A program made the position numbers and the translations under genes. From AV69 sp963742315 (lineage in GTDB: Bacteria; Verrucomicrobiota; Verrucomicrobiia; Chthoniobacterales; UBA10450), in assembly GCA_963742315.1 (NCBI GenBank), contig CAVULE010000007.1:248001-312000 (forward strand): a stretch of 64,000 nt of DNA. Reading direction: 5' to 3'. The first letter of the stretch is position 1; each line of letters starts with the position of its first letter. The notes under the pieces were generated by a model. The model worked only from the letters and a program-made list of their open reading frames with translations, searched no databases and was not told the DNA's origin. This document shows positions 24,917 to 33,782 of this stretch, one piece after another.

Positions 24917-25282
24917 CTAAAAATGGAAGCGCGTCAGCAGCCACGTCACCGCTACTGCCAGCGCAATCACCAGCACCAAGAAAATGATCCGGCCTTCCCG
25001 TCGTGCCTTGCGCAACGAACCAGGCCGACGCCTCCCCGATTCTTCATCGCCCCAGCGTTTATCGCGCAATGAGAGAGAGGCGTCGAGCCGGCTCCCGCGC
25101 TGATGGGCTCGCTCCAATAATTCCTCCCGCTGCCGACGCGATGTTTCCTGCGCCAAACGCGGCGCTTCTTCGATCATTTGCTGCAACTTCTGCATCCGAT
25201 CGCGCAACTCATTCTCGCGGCGCGCCAGCTCCTCGTGTTGCTGATCGACTGCCGAGCCGGTTTTAGGCGAACGCCGAATCAT
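24917..25282 (-). CDS. coiled-coil protein with C-terminal membrane anchor
   Basis: 121 residues. A long charged coiled coil (about 15-60, Glu/Arg/Gln-rich) is followed by a basic linker and one C-terminal transmembrane helix (IIFLVLVIALAVAVTWLL). No enzyme motif. It lies 9 bases after a second coiled-coil/transmembrane gene and directly before gatC. The pair may form a membrane-associated scaffold; function unknown. Confidence 0.7.
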   Translation of the reverse strand: MIRRSPKTGSAVDQQHEELARRENELRDRMQKLQQMIEEAPRLAQETSRRQREELLERAHQRGSRLDASLSLRDKRWGDEESGRRRPGSLRKARREGRIIFLVLVIALAVAVTWLLTRFHF

Positions 25283-25291
25283 TCCGCAATC

Positions 25292-25915
25292 TTAACCCTT
25301 CGCCATCCACCAGAAGATGAGTAACGCGCCCAGTCCCACCGTAATTAACGGCAGCGAAAGTGCGAACCCGATTAAGACCCACTGCCCAAACGACTTCTCG
25401 CCACGCATTCCCGCCACCTCGGGTGCCGCTTCCGGCAACGCCACGTCTTCCGAATCCTGCGTCGCGATCGCTTGCAAACGACTTCGCTGCTGACTGAATT
25501 CCGCGCGCGCATCGTCTACCGTGCTAAGTGCCCGGCTCAGTTCCCGGTGCAAATCCGACGGATTCCAACCTTTGGGATCAATCCCTTCCAGCACCTCGAG
25601 ATGCTGGCCAAAGCTCTCGCGCGTGGCCCGCAGTTGCTCAAGCTTGTTCTGCGTCTCGTACGCCTCCCGTTCCAACACCACCAGCGAGCGCGTTAGCTTG
25701 TCTGTCATCTCGGCCCGGCCACGTTCCAGTTCTTCCTGCCGCCGGCTCAGCTCTTCCAACTCGCGTTTTTGTTTTTCGATCTGTTCCTGTTGCCGGCGCA
25801 ACTGCAGCAATTGCTCTTGCGCTTTTTGCACCTGCGAACCGAGCAACTCGGGGGTGACTTCATCTTCGTCGCTTAATTCAAGCATCTGTTCCATCGCACG
25901 AGTCCGTTCTGGCAT
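25292..25915 (-). CDS. coiled-coil protein with C-terminal membrane segment
   Basis: 207 residues. A heptad-rich region (about 25-110) dominated by Gln, Glu, Leu and Arg is followed by a second helical part (DLHRELSRALSTVDDARAEF). One or two hydrophobic C-terminal segments come last (GQWVLIGFALSLPLITVGLG and LLIFWWM). It is the first gene of the five-gene operon ending with the GT87 protein. Not recognised beyond coiled coil plus anchor. An ATG seven codons in (MEQML) is an alternative start. Confidence 0.7.
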   Translation of the reverse strand: MPERTRAMEQMLELSDEDEVTPELLGSQVQKAQEQLLQLRRQQEQIEKQKRELEELSRRQEELERGRAEMTDKLTRSLVVLEREAYETQNKLEQLRATRESFGQHLEVLEGIDPKGWNPSDLHRELSRALSTVDDARAEFSQQRSRLQAIATQDSEDVALPEAAPEVAGMRGEKSFGQWVLIGFALSLPLITVGLGALLIFWWMAKG

Positions 25916-26048
25916 AATTTTGCGGAGCAGAGCGTTTTGCCCCGCTCCATTAAGTCGGACATTAAAGACTCAAGTTCGAATTTCCAGACTTTTCATCGTC
26001 ACCGGCGCAATTTTTCTTCCGGCCGATCCTGTCGTCACCATTTTGTGT

Positions 26049-27215
26049 TCAAATCGACGACTTCATTTCCAGCAACACGCCCTTGAAATATTCCGTCTCC
26101 GGCATGGTCGGCAAAATGGGGTGATCGAACGCCTGCTCAAACCGCCGCAGCCGTCGTGCCGATCGCCGCGCATCCACCAGCGCCGCCGAAATTGTTTCGG
26201 ATAAAATTGCGTCCGTGATGTGGTGTGAACAGGAAAACGTTGCCAGGATTCCGTCGCGCGAGAGCAACTTGAAGGCGCGCAAGTGCAGCTCGCGATAACC
26301 GCGAATGGCATCGCGCACGCGGCTCTTGGTTTTCGTGAACGAGGGCGGGTCGAGGACGATCAAATCAAATTGCGCCCCAGCTTTTTCGGCAGCTCGCAAA
26401 TAGACAAAGACATCCTGCTCTACCCATCGCACCGGTAGCTGATTGCGTTTTGAGTTATCCCGCGCCGCTGCAATTGCGCCGGCCTGCATCTCGACCCCGA
26501 TCACTTCCCTCGCCCCTGCCCGCGCGCAGGTGAGGGCGAACGCCCCTTCATTGGTAAAGCAATCAAGGACGCGCCGGTCCGCGGCGAATCCCGCGACGAC
26601 CGGATAATGAGGAATCTGATCGAGATAAAATCCGGTTTTCTGCGCGCTCAAAAGATCGATCGAAAATTTCACGCCGCAGATTTCGAATTCTGTTTCCCGT
26701 GCCTCACCGCGTAAAACGCCACTCATTTGCGGCAAACCTTCCGCGCGTCGGACGGCGGCGTCACTCCGCTCGATAATGTTTCTCCCTCCCAGAACTTCGC
26801 CGATGGCATTGATTAGTATTTCCTTGCGTTGATCCGTCCCAAGAGTCGTTAGCTGCAGGACAAATTGGTCGCCGTATCGATCGAGAGACACCCCCGGCAA
26901 CCCGTCGCTCTCGCTCCAGACAACGCGATGCAGTTGCGGATTTATTTTTCGTCGCTCCCGATATTCCGCCGCCTGCGCGATTCGCCGCTTGAAAAAATCG
27001 AGATCGAGATCCTGCCGGCGGTGGGAAAAACGGCGCGCCACAATCTGTGACTTCGAATTCCAGATCGCGCTTCCTAGCAACCGGTCCCGCCCATCCTTAA
27101 TCGAAATGACGTCGCCGTCAGCCGGATTGGCGAAAACCTTCAGCACTTCGCTCGAGAAAACCCAATCGTGGCCATGCAAAATCCGCGCTCGCGGTCGAAC
27201 GACAATTCCAGCCAT
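26049..27215 (-). CDS. class I SAM-dependent rRNA methyltransferase, RlmI-like
   Basis: 388 residues. An N-terminal PUA-type RNA-binding domain (RPRARILHGHDWVFSSEV) is followed by a linker domain and a Rossmann methyltransferase domain. Motif I is seen in VLDCFTNEGAFALTCARAGA, the acidic motif II in VIGVEMQ, and the catalytic segment in LIVLDPPSFTKTK. This is the RlmI/RlmK family that makes 5-methylcytosine in 23S rRNA; a related cytosine methyltransferase activity is likely. The ATG at 27215 is preferred because the PUA domain begins right after it; the longer frame only reads through a repeat. Divergent from purC. Confidence 0.85.
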   Translation of the reverse strand: MAGIVVRPRARILHGHDWVFSSEVLKVFANPADGDVISIKDGRDRLLGSAIWNSKSQIVARRFSHRRQDLDLDFFKRRIAQAAEYRERRKINPQLHRVVWSESDGLPGVSLDRYGDQFVLQLTTLGTDQRKEILINAIGEVLGGRNIIERSDAAVRRAEGLPQMSGVLRGEARETEFEICGVKFSIDLLSAQKTGFYLDQIPHYPVVAGFAADRRVLDCFTNEGAFALTCARAGAREVIGVEMQAGAIAAARDNSKRNQLPVRWVEQDVFVYLRAAEKAGAQFDLIVLDPPSFTKTKSRVRDAIRGYRELHLRAFKLLSRDGILATFSCSHHITDAILSETISAALVDARRSARRLRRFEQAFDHPILPTMPETEYFKGVLLEMKSSI

Positions 27216-27223
27216 CACCACAA

Positions 27224-27352
27224 TTGTAGGGCAGCCGTGTCGACTGCCAAACGCCGGAGCGGCCGCCGTCTCCGGCGGCAGACTAAAACCCGAGATTCTG
27301 CCGGGGGGGACAGCGGCAGCTACAACGGCAAGCGGGAGCGCTTGCCCTACAA
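27224..27352. repeat. inverted-repeat-bounded intergenic element
   Basis: 129 bases bounded by perfect 10-base inverted ends (TTGTAGGGCA ... TGCCCTACAA), GC-rich inside with further internal pairing. It fills almost the whole region between the divergent rlmI-like and purC genes. It looks like a REP/BIME-type dispersed element that could form a cruciform or RNA hairpin; copy number elsewhere cannot be seen from this window. Confidence 0.65.
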
Positions 27353-27378
27353 ACGTGACCGCGACTATTGTCAGCGCT

Positions 27379-28263
27379 ATGCAAGCGCTAAGTGACATTA
27401 AACTTCCTGGAATTAAGAAACTGCGCAGTGGCAAAGTGCGCGAAGTCTTCGACCTCGGCGATACCTTGCTCTTCGTCGTCAGCGATCGTCTTTCCGCCTT
27501 CGACGTTATTTTGCCGGATCCGATTCCGTATAAGGGCGCGGTCTTGAATCAAATCTCCGCTTTCTGGTTTCAAAAACTCGACTTCGCCAGAAACCATTTC
27601 ATCACTGCGGACTTCGATGAGTTTCCGCAATCGTTGCGTGCCTTTCGCGATCAACTGGCGGGCCGCTCCATGCTCGTAAAAAAGACGGAGCCGCTCTCGA
27701 TCGAGTGTGTTGTCCGCGGTTACCTTGCTGGTTCCGGTTGGAAGGATTACCAGCAAACCGGGTCGGTCTGCGGCGTGAAACTGCCGGACGGGCTGCAACT
27801 GGCATCGAAATTACCGGGGCCAATCTTCACTCCCTCGACCAAGAGCGACGTCGGTCACGACCTTAACATCGATCTCGATGAGGCCGGTCGCATGGTCGGC
27901 GCGGAATTGACCGAGTTGGCGCGCGATCTCAGTCTCGAACTTTATCAGGCGGGAAGCGAATATGCCGCCGCCCGCGGAATCATTATCGCGGACACCAAAT
28001 TCGAATTCGGGAAATTAGGGGATGAGCTGCTGCTGATCGACGAATGTCTTACGCCCGATTCCTCCCGTTTCTGGCCGGCCGATGAATACCGCGTCGGCAT
28101 TAGCCCGCCCAGTTTCGACAAACAATTTGTGCGCGATTATCTGGAGACACTCGATTGGGACAAAACGCCGCCCGCGCCGCATTTGCCGCGCGAAATCATC
28201 GAAAAGACGAGCGCGAAATATCGCGAAGCGTTTTCGCGTCTTACCGGTGGGAAACTAGAGTAA
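27379..28263 (+). CDS. purC: phosphoribosylaminoimidazole-succinocarboxamide synthase
   Basis: 294 residues, the length of bacterial/fungal type SAICAR synthase. Characteristic motifs: SGKVREVFDLGDTLLFVVSD with the ATP-binding KVRD/E element, RLSAFDVILPDPIPYKG, ECVVRGYLAGSGWKDYQ, FTPSTKS and IIIADTKFEFG with the metal/ATP ligands, and DECLTPDSSRFWP. It joins CAIR and aspartate in de novo purine synthesis using ATP. The ATG at 27379 begins the conserved N-terminus; the open frame upstream to 26989 is antisense to the methyltransferase. An 8-bp-stem hairpin follows the stop codon at once. Confidence 0.96.
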   Translation: MQALSDIKLPGIKKLRSGKVREVFDLGDTLLFVVSDRLSAFDVILPDPIPYKGAVLNQISAFWFQKLDFARNHFITADFDEFPQSLRAFRDQLAGRSMLVKKTEPLSIECVVRGYLAGSGWKDYQQTGSVCGVKLPDGLQLASKLPGPIFTPSTKSDVGHDLNIDLDEAGRMVGAELTELARDLSLELYQAGSEYAAARGIIIADTKFEFGKLGDELLLIDECLTPDSSRFWPADEYRVGISPPSFDKQFVRDYLETLDWDKTPPAPHLPREIIEKTSAKYREAFSRLTGGKLE

Positions 28264-28282
28264 CACAGGCATCTTGCCTGTG
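28264..28282. repeat. short palindrome after purC
   Basis: CACAGGCA TCT TGCCTGTG, an 8-bp perfect stem with a 3-base loop directly after the purC stop. No U-tract follows, so it is more likely a dispersed palindrome or an mRNA 3'-end stabiliser than a classical terminator. Confidence 0.5.
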
Positions 28283-28719
28283 GGGCCAATGGGCTTCCAG
28301 CCGGTTGCAAGATAGCGGCATCATACCGGTATGCCCCCCACCCGAGGACTGGTATGGCCGCACGATCGCGGTCAGTGCCGCGCTGTTTCTTGCTCGTCGT
28401 TAGCCGCGCTATCGGGAACGAGTTCATCAATTACGTTTCAACGGCTTCTCGACTTTCCTAATGATGGGCTTCGAAAGAATCGGAGTCGGCTCATTGAACC
28501 CGCCGGGGAAGCCGTTAAAACGGCTCGAGACAATGCGCGTGACGGTTACCCGCCCTGAAGCCGGTCCAATAAAACTTAACGTCTGACGCTTACGACAGGC
28601 TCGACAGAGTCTCGCCCTACCAATCCACGTTCGCATTAGTTTTTGGCAGAGCGACGCTCTGCGGAGCCGCGGATCCAGGTCGCGCGTCCTTCGCGCTTCG
28701 GTATGACAAGATGCGAGAA
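28283..28719. other. gap with short palindromes, no gene
   Basis: No gene is supported. At 28646-28662 there is a perfect palindrome GCAGAGCG A CGCTCTGC (8-bp stem, 1-base loop), followed by GC-rich sequence resembling intergenic repeats seen elsewhere in the window. The segment separates the convergent purC and mdh genes. Confidence 0.55.
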
Positions 28720-29706
28720 TCAGGCGCCTAACAAATCACTGACGAGCGATTTTTCCTCCTTTAATTCGTTTACGCTGGCGTCGATCTTCCCGCGGCTGAA
28801 TTCGTTAATTGGGACATTCTGTACTACTTGTGCCCTTCCATTTTTTACCTGCACCGGAAACGAGCAAATCAAACCATTTTCCACTCCATATTCGCCAGTG
28901 GAACACAATGCGACGCTGTGCCAATCCCCCTTCGGCGTATCAGTTATCAATGAACGCACCGTGTCGACCACCGCGTTTGCGGCCGACGCCGCCGACGATA
29001 AGCCGCGCGCCTTGATAATCGCGGCGCCGCGTTGCTGCACTGTTTGAATAAATGTTTCCTTCAACCACTTCTCGTCACCGATCACTTCATTTGCTGCCCG
29101 GCCATTAATTTTTGCGTTGTAGAAATCCGGATACTGGGTGGCGGAATGATTTCCCCAAATCGTCATCTTCGTTACCGTTGTCACCTCAACGCCGACTTTG
29201 TGCGCGAGCTGCGCCTTGGCCCGATTTTCGTCGAGCCGGGTCATGGCAAACCAGCGATCGGGCGGAATTTGTTTTGCGTTATTCATCGCGATCAAACAAT
29301 TGGTGTTGCACGGATTTCCAATGACCAGAGTCCGCACATCAGCCGCCGCGTTTTTTTCAATCGCCCGACCCTGGCCGATAAAAATTTTGCCGTTTATCCC
29401 GAGCAGATCTTTTCGTTCCATCCCGGCCTTGCGCGGCACACTTCCAACCAGCAACGCCCAATTCACATCGCGAAATCCTTCGTCGAGATCCGCCGTCGGC
29501 GTGATCGACTTGAGCAATGGAAATGCGCAGTCGTGTAATTCCATGACCACGCCCTCGAGCGCTCCAAGCGCATTTGGAATTTCGATTAACGACAACGCGA
29601 TCGGTTGCTCCGGCCCAAACATTGCCCCAGAAGCAATTCTGAAAACCAGCGAATAACCGATCTGACCGGCCGCTCCGGTGACTGCTATTTTAATGGGAGA
29701 AGTCAT
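28720..29706 (-). CDS. mdh: malate dehydrogenase
   Basis: 328 residues, the normal size for the NAD(P)-malate dehydrogenase subgroup found in many Gram-negatives. The dinucleotide site is at the N-terminus (VTGAAGQIGYSLVFRIASG), the substrate-binding Arg lies in SVPRKAGMERKDLL, and NP-N is in VIGNPCNTN. The Asp/Arg relay is in TRLDENRA and the catalytic His in IWGNHSATQYPD. It interconverts malate and oxaloacetate in the TCA cycle in the cytoplasm. No partner genes; the mdh promoter region faces the divergent FG-GAP gene. Confidence 0.96.
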   Translation of the reverse strand: MTSPIKIAVTGAAGQIGYSLVFRIASGAMFGPEQPIALSLIEIPNALGALEGVVMELHDCAFPLLKSITPTADLDEGFRDVNWALLVGSVPRKAGMERKDLLGINGKIFIGQGRAIEKNAAADVRTLVIGNPCNTNCLIAMNNAKQIPPDRWFAMTRLDENRAKAQLAHKVGVEVTTVTKMTIWGNHSATQYPDFYNAKINGRAANEVIGDEKWLKETFIQTVQQRGAAIIKARGLSSAASAANAVVDTVRSLITDTPKGDWHSVALCSTGEYGVENGLICSFPVQVKNGRAQVVQNVPINEFSRGKIDASVNELKEEKSLVSDLLGA

Positions 29707-29795
29707 GTCTTAACTAAGCCACGGACGACCAGGGATGAAACACGGAATTTTCGCGCTGCCATCGAGGAGCAGGTGAGGGAGATCGCACTTCGCGC

Positions 29796-31940
29796 TTGTT
29801 TTTTCTATCCGAACGGATAAAGGGCTGGCTTCCAATGATTGAAAAGGGATGGTGCTGCCCTGCGCTGGTGAGACGCGTTGGTGTCAGCCGCAGCATTCGT
29901 CTATTTGGTTGGATTGCCGCTGTTGGAACCTTCCCATTCGGAGCAGGCAGCAGCTCTCCCGAACGCCACGACGAAGCGCCGCCTGTGTTAGCACCACGGG
30001 CCGCAATCCATGCAACGCACAGCAGGTCGCTAGATCTAATGGAGTTGCCCCAGCAAAACGGAACAGCCGCTCACTCTGAACGCGCCTTTCTACCGGCGCC
30101 ACAAACTCGCACCAGTTTTATGGCTACTTGGGCCACGGTGGCCGGTGCAACAGGGTACCGCTTGGATGTGTCGAGCAGCCCGCGCTTTGAAACCTACGTG
30201 GATGGCTATCGCGATCTGGATGTCGGCAACGTCACTGGACGAGTAGTTACACAGTTGAAGCAAGGCACGACCTATTACTATCGGGTGCAAGCTTACAATG
30301 CGAGCGGCGCGGGCAGCAGCGTTGACGTGGCCAGCGCTGCCACCACCGCAAGCAGCGGACTGATCATTAACGCGACCTTCGACGGATCGATCACGAGTAA
30401 TCCGAACGCAGCGGCAATCGAGGCTGCCATCAATCGCGCGATTGCTATTTTCGAGTCACTCTTCAGCGATCCCCTCACCATTCCGATCCTTTTCCGCTAT
30501 TCGACCAAGGGGGCGGACGGTAGCCCGCTGGCAGGAGTTTCGCAGAGCGAGTTCGCCATTTATCCCATCACCTGGAGCGCATATATCAATGCCTTGGTAG
30601 CCGACGCCACGAGCAATAACGACTTCACTGCGCGGGCGAGTCTGCCCTCGAGCGCATTGTCGGCCAACGTGGACGTATCGAGCGCGAACGGGCGAGCAAT
30701 CGGCTTGGATACGCCGCCGGGCATCTTTGCCAACGGAACTGTCGGTTCCGGCGCGCCCTATGATGGAATCGTCACCGTCAACTCCTCTGACTCCGTTTTG
30801 TTCAACCGCCCTCCGAGGAGCGGCTTTTACGATGCGCAGACCGGGATTGAGCACGAGATCGATGAAATCATGGCCATCGGCTCAAATGCGCCCAGCAGTG
30901 GCGATCTGTCGCCGGAAGATTTGTTCAGCTGGTCGGCGCCGGGAACTCGAAACCATACATCAAGCGGCACGCGCTATCTATCAATCGATGGCGGCACGAC
31001 CAGGATCATTGCCTTGAACCAAGATTCCACTGGCGATCTCGGCGATTGGCTGAGCGGCCCGTGCCCCCAAACAAATTTTCATGTGCAGAATGCATTTGGA
31101 TGTCAGGGCCAGGCGGCTGATGTCGCAGTTAGCTCGCCAGAAGGAATCATGCTGGATGTGCTCGGTTACGATGTCGCGAGCTTGCCGCCGCGCGCTTTTC
31201 TCGCCGATATCAACGGCGACGGTAAACCCGATTATGTTCTGTATAGCGGAAGTACAAGGCAGACAGCTGTCTGGTATTTGGATAATAACGTTTTTATCGG
31301 AAGCACTTATGGGCCAACTCTTCCCCCTGGCTGGAGTTTGATCGATCTCGCGGATTTCGATGGTGACGGCCATCCCGATTTCGTGCTCTTTAATCCCAAC
31401 ACGGGCCAGACCGCGATCTGGTATTTGTCTGGTGTAACGTTCCTGCGCGGTGTTTACGGGCCAACTCTCCCCCCTGGCTGGCAATTGATTGCGACGGCTG
31501 ATTTCAATAACGACGGCAAACCAGATTATCTGCTTTATAATACGGCGACGCATCAGACCGCACAGTGGTACCTGAACAACAACGTGCTGATAAGCAGCGC
31601 CTACAGCGGGACGCTTCCCGCCGGTTGGAGTGTAGCTGGCGTGGCGGACTTTGATGGTGATGGGCAACGCGATTATGCACTTTTCAACGCCGGCACGCAG
31701 CAATCCGCCATCTGGTATTTATCTGGAGCCAGTGTGACCAGCGCGCGGTTTGGACCAAATATTGCCAGCGGTTATCAATTGGTTGGCGCGGCTGATTTCA
31801 ACCGCGATGGGAAGCCAGACTTCTTGCTTTACGCGCCCGCCACTCGGCAGACAGCAATCTGGTATCTCAACAACAACACCTTTATTGGCGGCGCCAACGG
31901 CCCCCGTCTTTCGGCCGGTTGGAGCTGGCCGCCGCAGTAA
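29796..31940 (+). CDS. secreted protein with FN3, metalloprotease-like and FG-GAP/VCBS repeats
   Basis: 714 residues. N-terminal signal-like region (RLFGWIAAVGTFPFGAG; an ATG at 29835 is an alternative start), then a fibronectin type III domain (about 105-190; GTTYYYRVQAYNASG). A middle domain (about 190-465) contains GIEHEIDEIMAIGS; this is H-E-x-x-E, not the usual HExxH, so zinc-protease activity is uncertain. The C-terminus holds five FG-GAP/VCBS-type units with Ca-binding D-x-[DN]-x-D-G loops (ADINGDGKPDYVLY and variants), enough for much of a beta-propeller. Probably extracellular, in adhesion or polymer breakdown. Divergent from mdh. Confidence 0.8.
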   Translation: MFFLSERIKGWLPMIEKGWCCPALVRRVGVSRSIRLFGWIAAVGTFPFGAGSSSPERHDEAPPVLAPRAAIHATHSRSLDLMELPQQNGTAAHSERAFLPAPQTRTSFMATWATVAGATGYRLDVSSSPRFETYVDGYRDLDVGNVTGRVVTQLKQGTTYYYRVQAYNASGAGSSVDVASAATTASSGLIINATFDGSITSNPNAAAIEAAINRAIAIFESLFSDPLTIPILFRYSTKGADGSPLAGVSQSEFAIYPITWSAYINALVADATSNNDFTARASLPSSALSANVDVSSANGRAIGLDTPPGIFANGTVGSGAPYDGIVTVNSSDSVLFNRPPRSGFYDAQTGIEHEIDEIMAIGSNAPSSGDLSPEDLFSWSAPGTRNHTSSGTRYLSIDGGTTRIIALNQDSTGDLGDWLSGPCPQTNFHVQNAFGCQGQAADVAVSSPEGIMLDVLGYDVASLPPRAFLADINGDGKPDYVLYSGSTRQTAVWYLDNNVFIGSTYGPTLPPGWSLIDLADFDGDGHPDFVLFNPNTGQTAIWYLSGVTFLRGVYGPTLPPGWQLIATADFNNDGKPDYLLYNTATHQTAQWYLNNNVLISSAYSGTLPAGWSVAGVADFDGDGQRDYALFNAGTQQSAIWYLSGASVTSARFGPNIASGYQLVGAADFNRDGKPDFLLYAPATRQTAIWYLNNNTFIGGANGPRLSAGWSWPPQ

Positions 31941-31951
31941 ACGCAATCCGT

Positions 31952-33655
31952 TCACGAGGCTGCCAAGCGTCTGCTTTCCAACAGCAGCTCGTGCACGAGT
32001 TTCATCCGCCGGCCAATGGCGGGACTGGCGCGCATCTGCGCCACAGTTTTCGGCAAACGCCGCGTCCAGTTTCCGCTGCCCGCAGTTCCAGGAACGTTGA
32101 ATCGATCTCTGCGCCCGAGCAGATCGGTGATCATCACGATCGCGACCCAGGAATTGCTCTCGAAGAGAGCTTTCATGATAGCCGGATAAAAATGGCGTTC
32201 GTATTCAAGGCCTTCCCGCGGCGTGATCCCGGCGAACTTCGCGATCTTGAGCAAATCCTCTCGCGCTTGTTCGCGGGTCGGCGCCTTTTCATCAAGGGCC
32301 TCGGCCCACAATTCGCGAATCGGTTTGTGATCGTGGGTCGCGTAAGTCGCAACCGATAACCGCTCAAACTCATTTCTGGGCGTCATTTGCCCGTGCAGAA
32401 ATTCCCATTGCGGAATCTTGAATCCGGCGATGCCAAGCGATCGCAAGCTTGGTCGCACATATCTCGGGACTGTGCCGAGGTCTTCTCCCACCACCCGCGT
32501 CGCCCCACTCTCTGCAAGCACCACCTGCAAATATTCTTCTCCCTCCTGTTGGTTCGCTGCGCAATTCTCCGCGCTCTCATCATCGCGCGGCGCGAAATGA
32601 GGAGATCGCCCGCCGGTTTTCTCCAGCATTTGCGCCTGGGTCAGTGGGAGAAATTCCGCGTTCCTATTTGGTCGCCACGGAAATGCGTAGATCCGATAAA
32701 ATCCGAGGACGTGGTCGATGCGGAAAATGTGGAAGATTCGTTTTACGCCGCGCACCCGCTGTCGCCACCAGGCGAAATCCTGCGCGCGCATCGCCGGCCA
32801 GTTGTAAACCGGGATCCCCCAGTTCTGTCCCCACTTGATCGTGAACTGGTCATCTTTGAAATACGGTTCTGGCGGCGCGCCCCCTGACCAATCGAGATGG
32901 AAGATGTTGCGCTCAGTGAAAACATCCGCGCTGTAATAACTGACGCCGAAGGGAATGTCGCCCATAAGCGCCACCCCATTTTCCTCCGCAAATTTCCTTA
33001 GCTCACGCCATTGCTCATCCGCAATCCATTGCGCGTAGCAAAAGAATCTTTCGCGCGCAGAAAATTGTGCTCGCATCTCTGGTGACTGTTCCGCCAGCCA
33101 GGAGTGTGCTTTTTGCGGGTCGCGATGTTCCCGCTTCCATTCGTCCCACGTTTCGCTCTCCCGGTTTATTTCCATGAGGGCGCGAAAAAATGAATACGGT
33201 TTGAGCCAGCTAGATTCATGATCGCAAAATTCCTCGAAGGCCGACCGACGGTTTGCGGTCGCGTTAAGTTGAAAATTCCCAAATGCACGCTCGAGTAATT
33301 CCCGTTTTAACTTCCGAACGCGTTCGTATTTCACCGGCCCTCGTCGCAGCGCGGCTAGATTCTCGCTAGCCGTCGCCCTCTCAAATGCCTCGCGCGTCAG
33401 TTCCTCCGGCGAACCCGGAGCAAGATGCAATGTCATCGGCTCAATCGCCATCGCGCTGATCGCGTTGTAAGGTGAGTTATCGCGGCCGACCTCATTGATC
33501 GGTAGGAGTTGCACTACGCCAAATCCAATCTCGCGCGCCCACACGATGAACTCGCGCAACGTCGCAACATCGCCGATTCCGAGACCCTTCTCGCTTCGTA
33601 GCGCGAAGAGTGGAGTGAGAACGCCTGCCACCTTGTTTTCCGGAGATAGATTCAC
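31952..33655 (-). CDS. malQ: 4-alpha-glucanotransferase (amylomaltase, GH77)
   Basis: 567 residues. GH77 landmarks in order: FALRSEKGLGIGD and VVQLLPINEV with SPYNAISA at the N-terminus, the nucleophile Asp in FRIDHVLGFYRIYAFPW, the acid/base Glu in VVGEDLGTVP, and the third carboxylate Asp in YATHDHKPI. The enzyme transfers maltooligosaccharide chains in maltose or glycogen metabolism. A GTG at 33655 starting at NLSPENKVAG is preferred over a TTG 16 codons earlier because family homology begins there and the upstream part runs toward a heptamer repeat. Convergent with the FG-GAP gene. Confidence 0.9.
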   Translation of the reverse strand: MNLSPENKVAGVLTPLFALRSEKGLGIGDVATLREFIVWAREIGFGVVQLLPINEVGRDNSPYNAISAMAIEPMTLHLAPGSPEELTREAFERATASENLAALRRGPVKYERVRKLKRELLERAFGNFQLNATANRRSAFEEFCDHESSWLKPYSFFRALMEINRESETWDEWKREHRDPQKAHSWLAEQSPEMRAQFSARERFFCYAQWIADEQWRELRKFAEENGVALMGDIPFGVSYYSADVFTERNIFHLDWSGGAPPEPYFKDDQFTIKWGQNWGIPVYNWPAMRAQDFAWWRQRVRGVKRIFHIFRIDHVLGFYRIYAFPWRPNRNAEFLPLTQAQMLEKTGGRSPHFAPRDDESAENCAANQQEGEEYLQVVLAESGATRVVGEDLGTVPRYVRPSLRSLGIAGFKIPQWEFLHGQMTPRNEFERLSVATYATHDHKPIRELWAEALDEKAPTREQAREDLLKIAKFAGITPREGLEYERHFYPAIMKALFESNSWVAIVMITDLLGRRDRFNVPGTAGSGNWTRRLPKTVAQMRASPAIGRRMKLVHELLLESRRLAAS

Positions 33656-33718
33656 GATCAAAAAATGACGAATGGTCCGAGCCGGACTGGCGTTGAATGA
33701 CAAAGCACGAAACTGATA

Positions 33719-33777
33719 TTCATCATTCGAGCATTCCGGCTTCCTTCGTCCTTCGTCATTCGAGCTTCATCAATTCG
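33719..33777. repeat. heptamer-phased degenerate repeat
   Basis: About eight imperfect units of 7 bases (TTCATCA, TTCGAGC, ATTCCGG, CTTCCTT, CGTCCTT, CGTCATT, CGAGCTT, CATCAAT) between malQ and the helicase gene. A second tract with the same 7-base phasing but different words lies inside the cyclase gene at 9720-9761. Confidence 0.5.
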
Positions 33778-33782
33778 GAGCG

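Noticed and set aside
28264..28282. Rho-independent terminator after purC
   Set aside because: The hairpin has no following run of T on the sense strand, so it is recorded as a palindrome only.
30981..31703. 240-codon minus-strand frame opposite the FG-GAP repeats
   Set aside because: Its apparent internal repeats are the complement of the five FG-GAP units on the plus strand.
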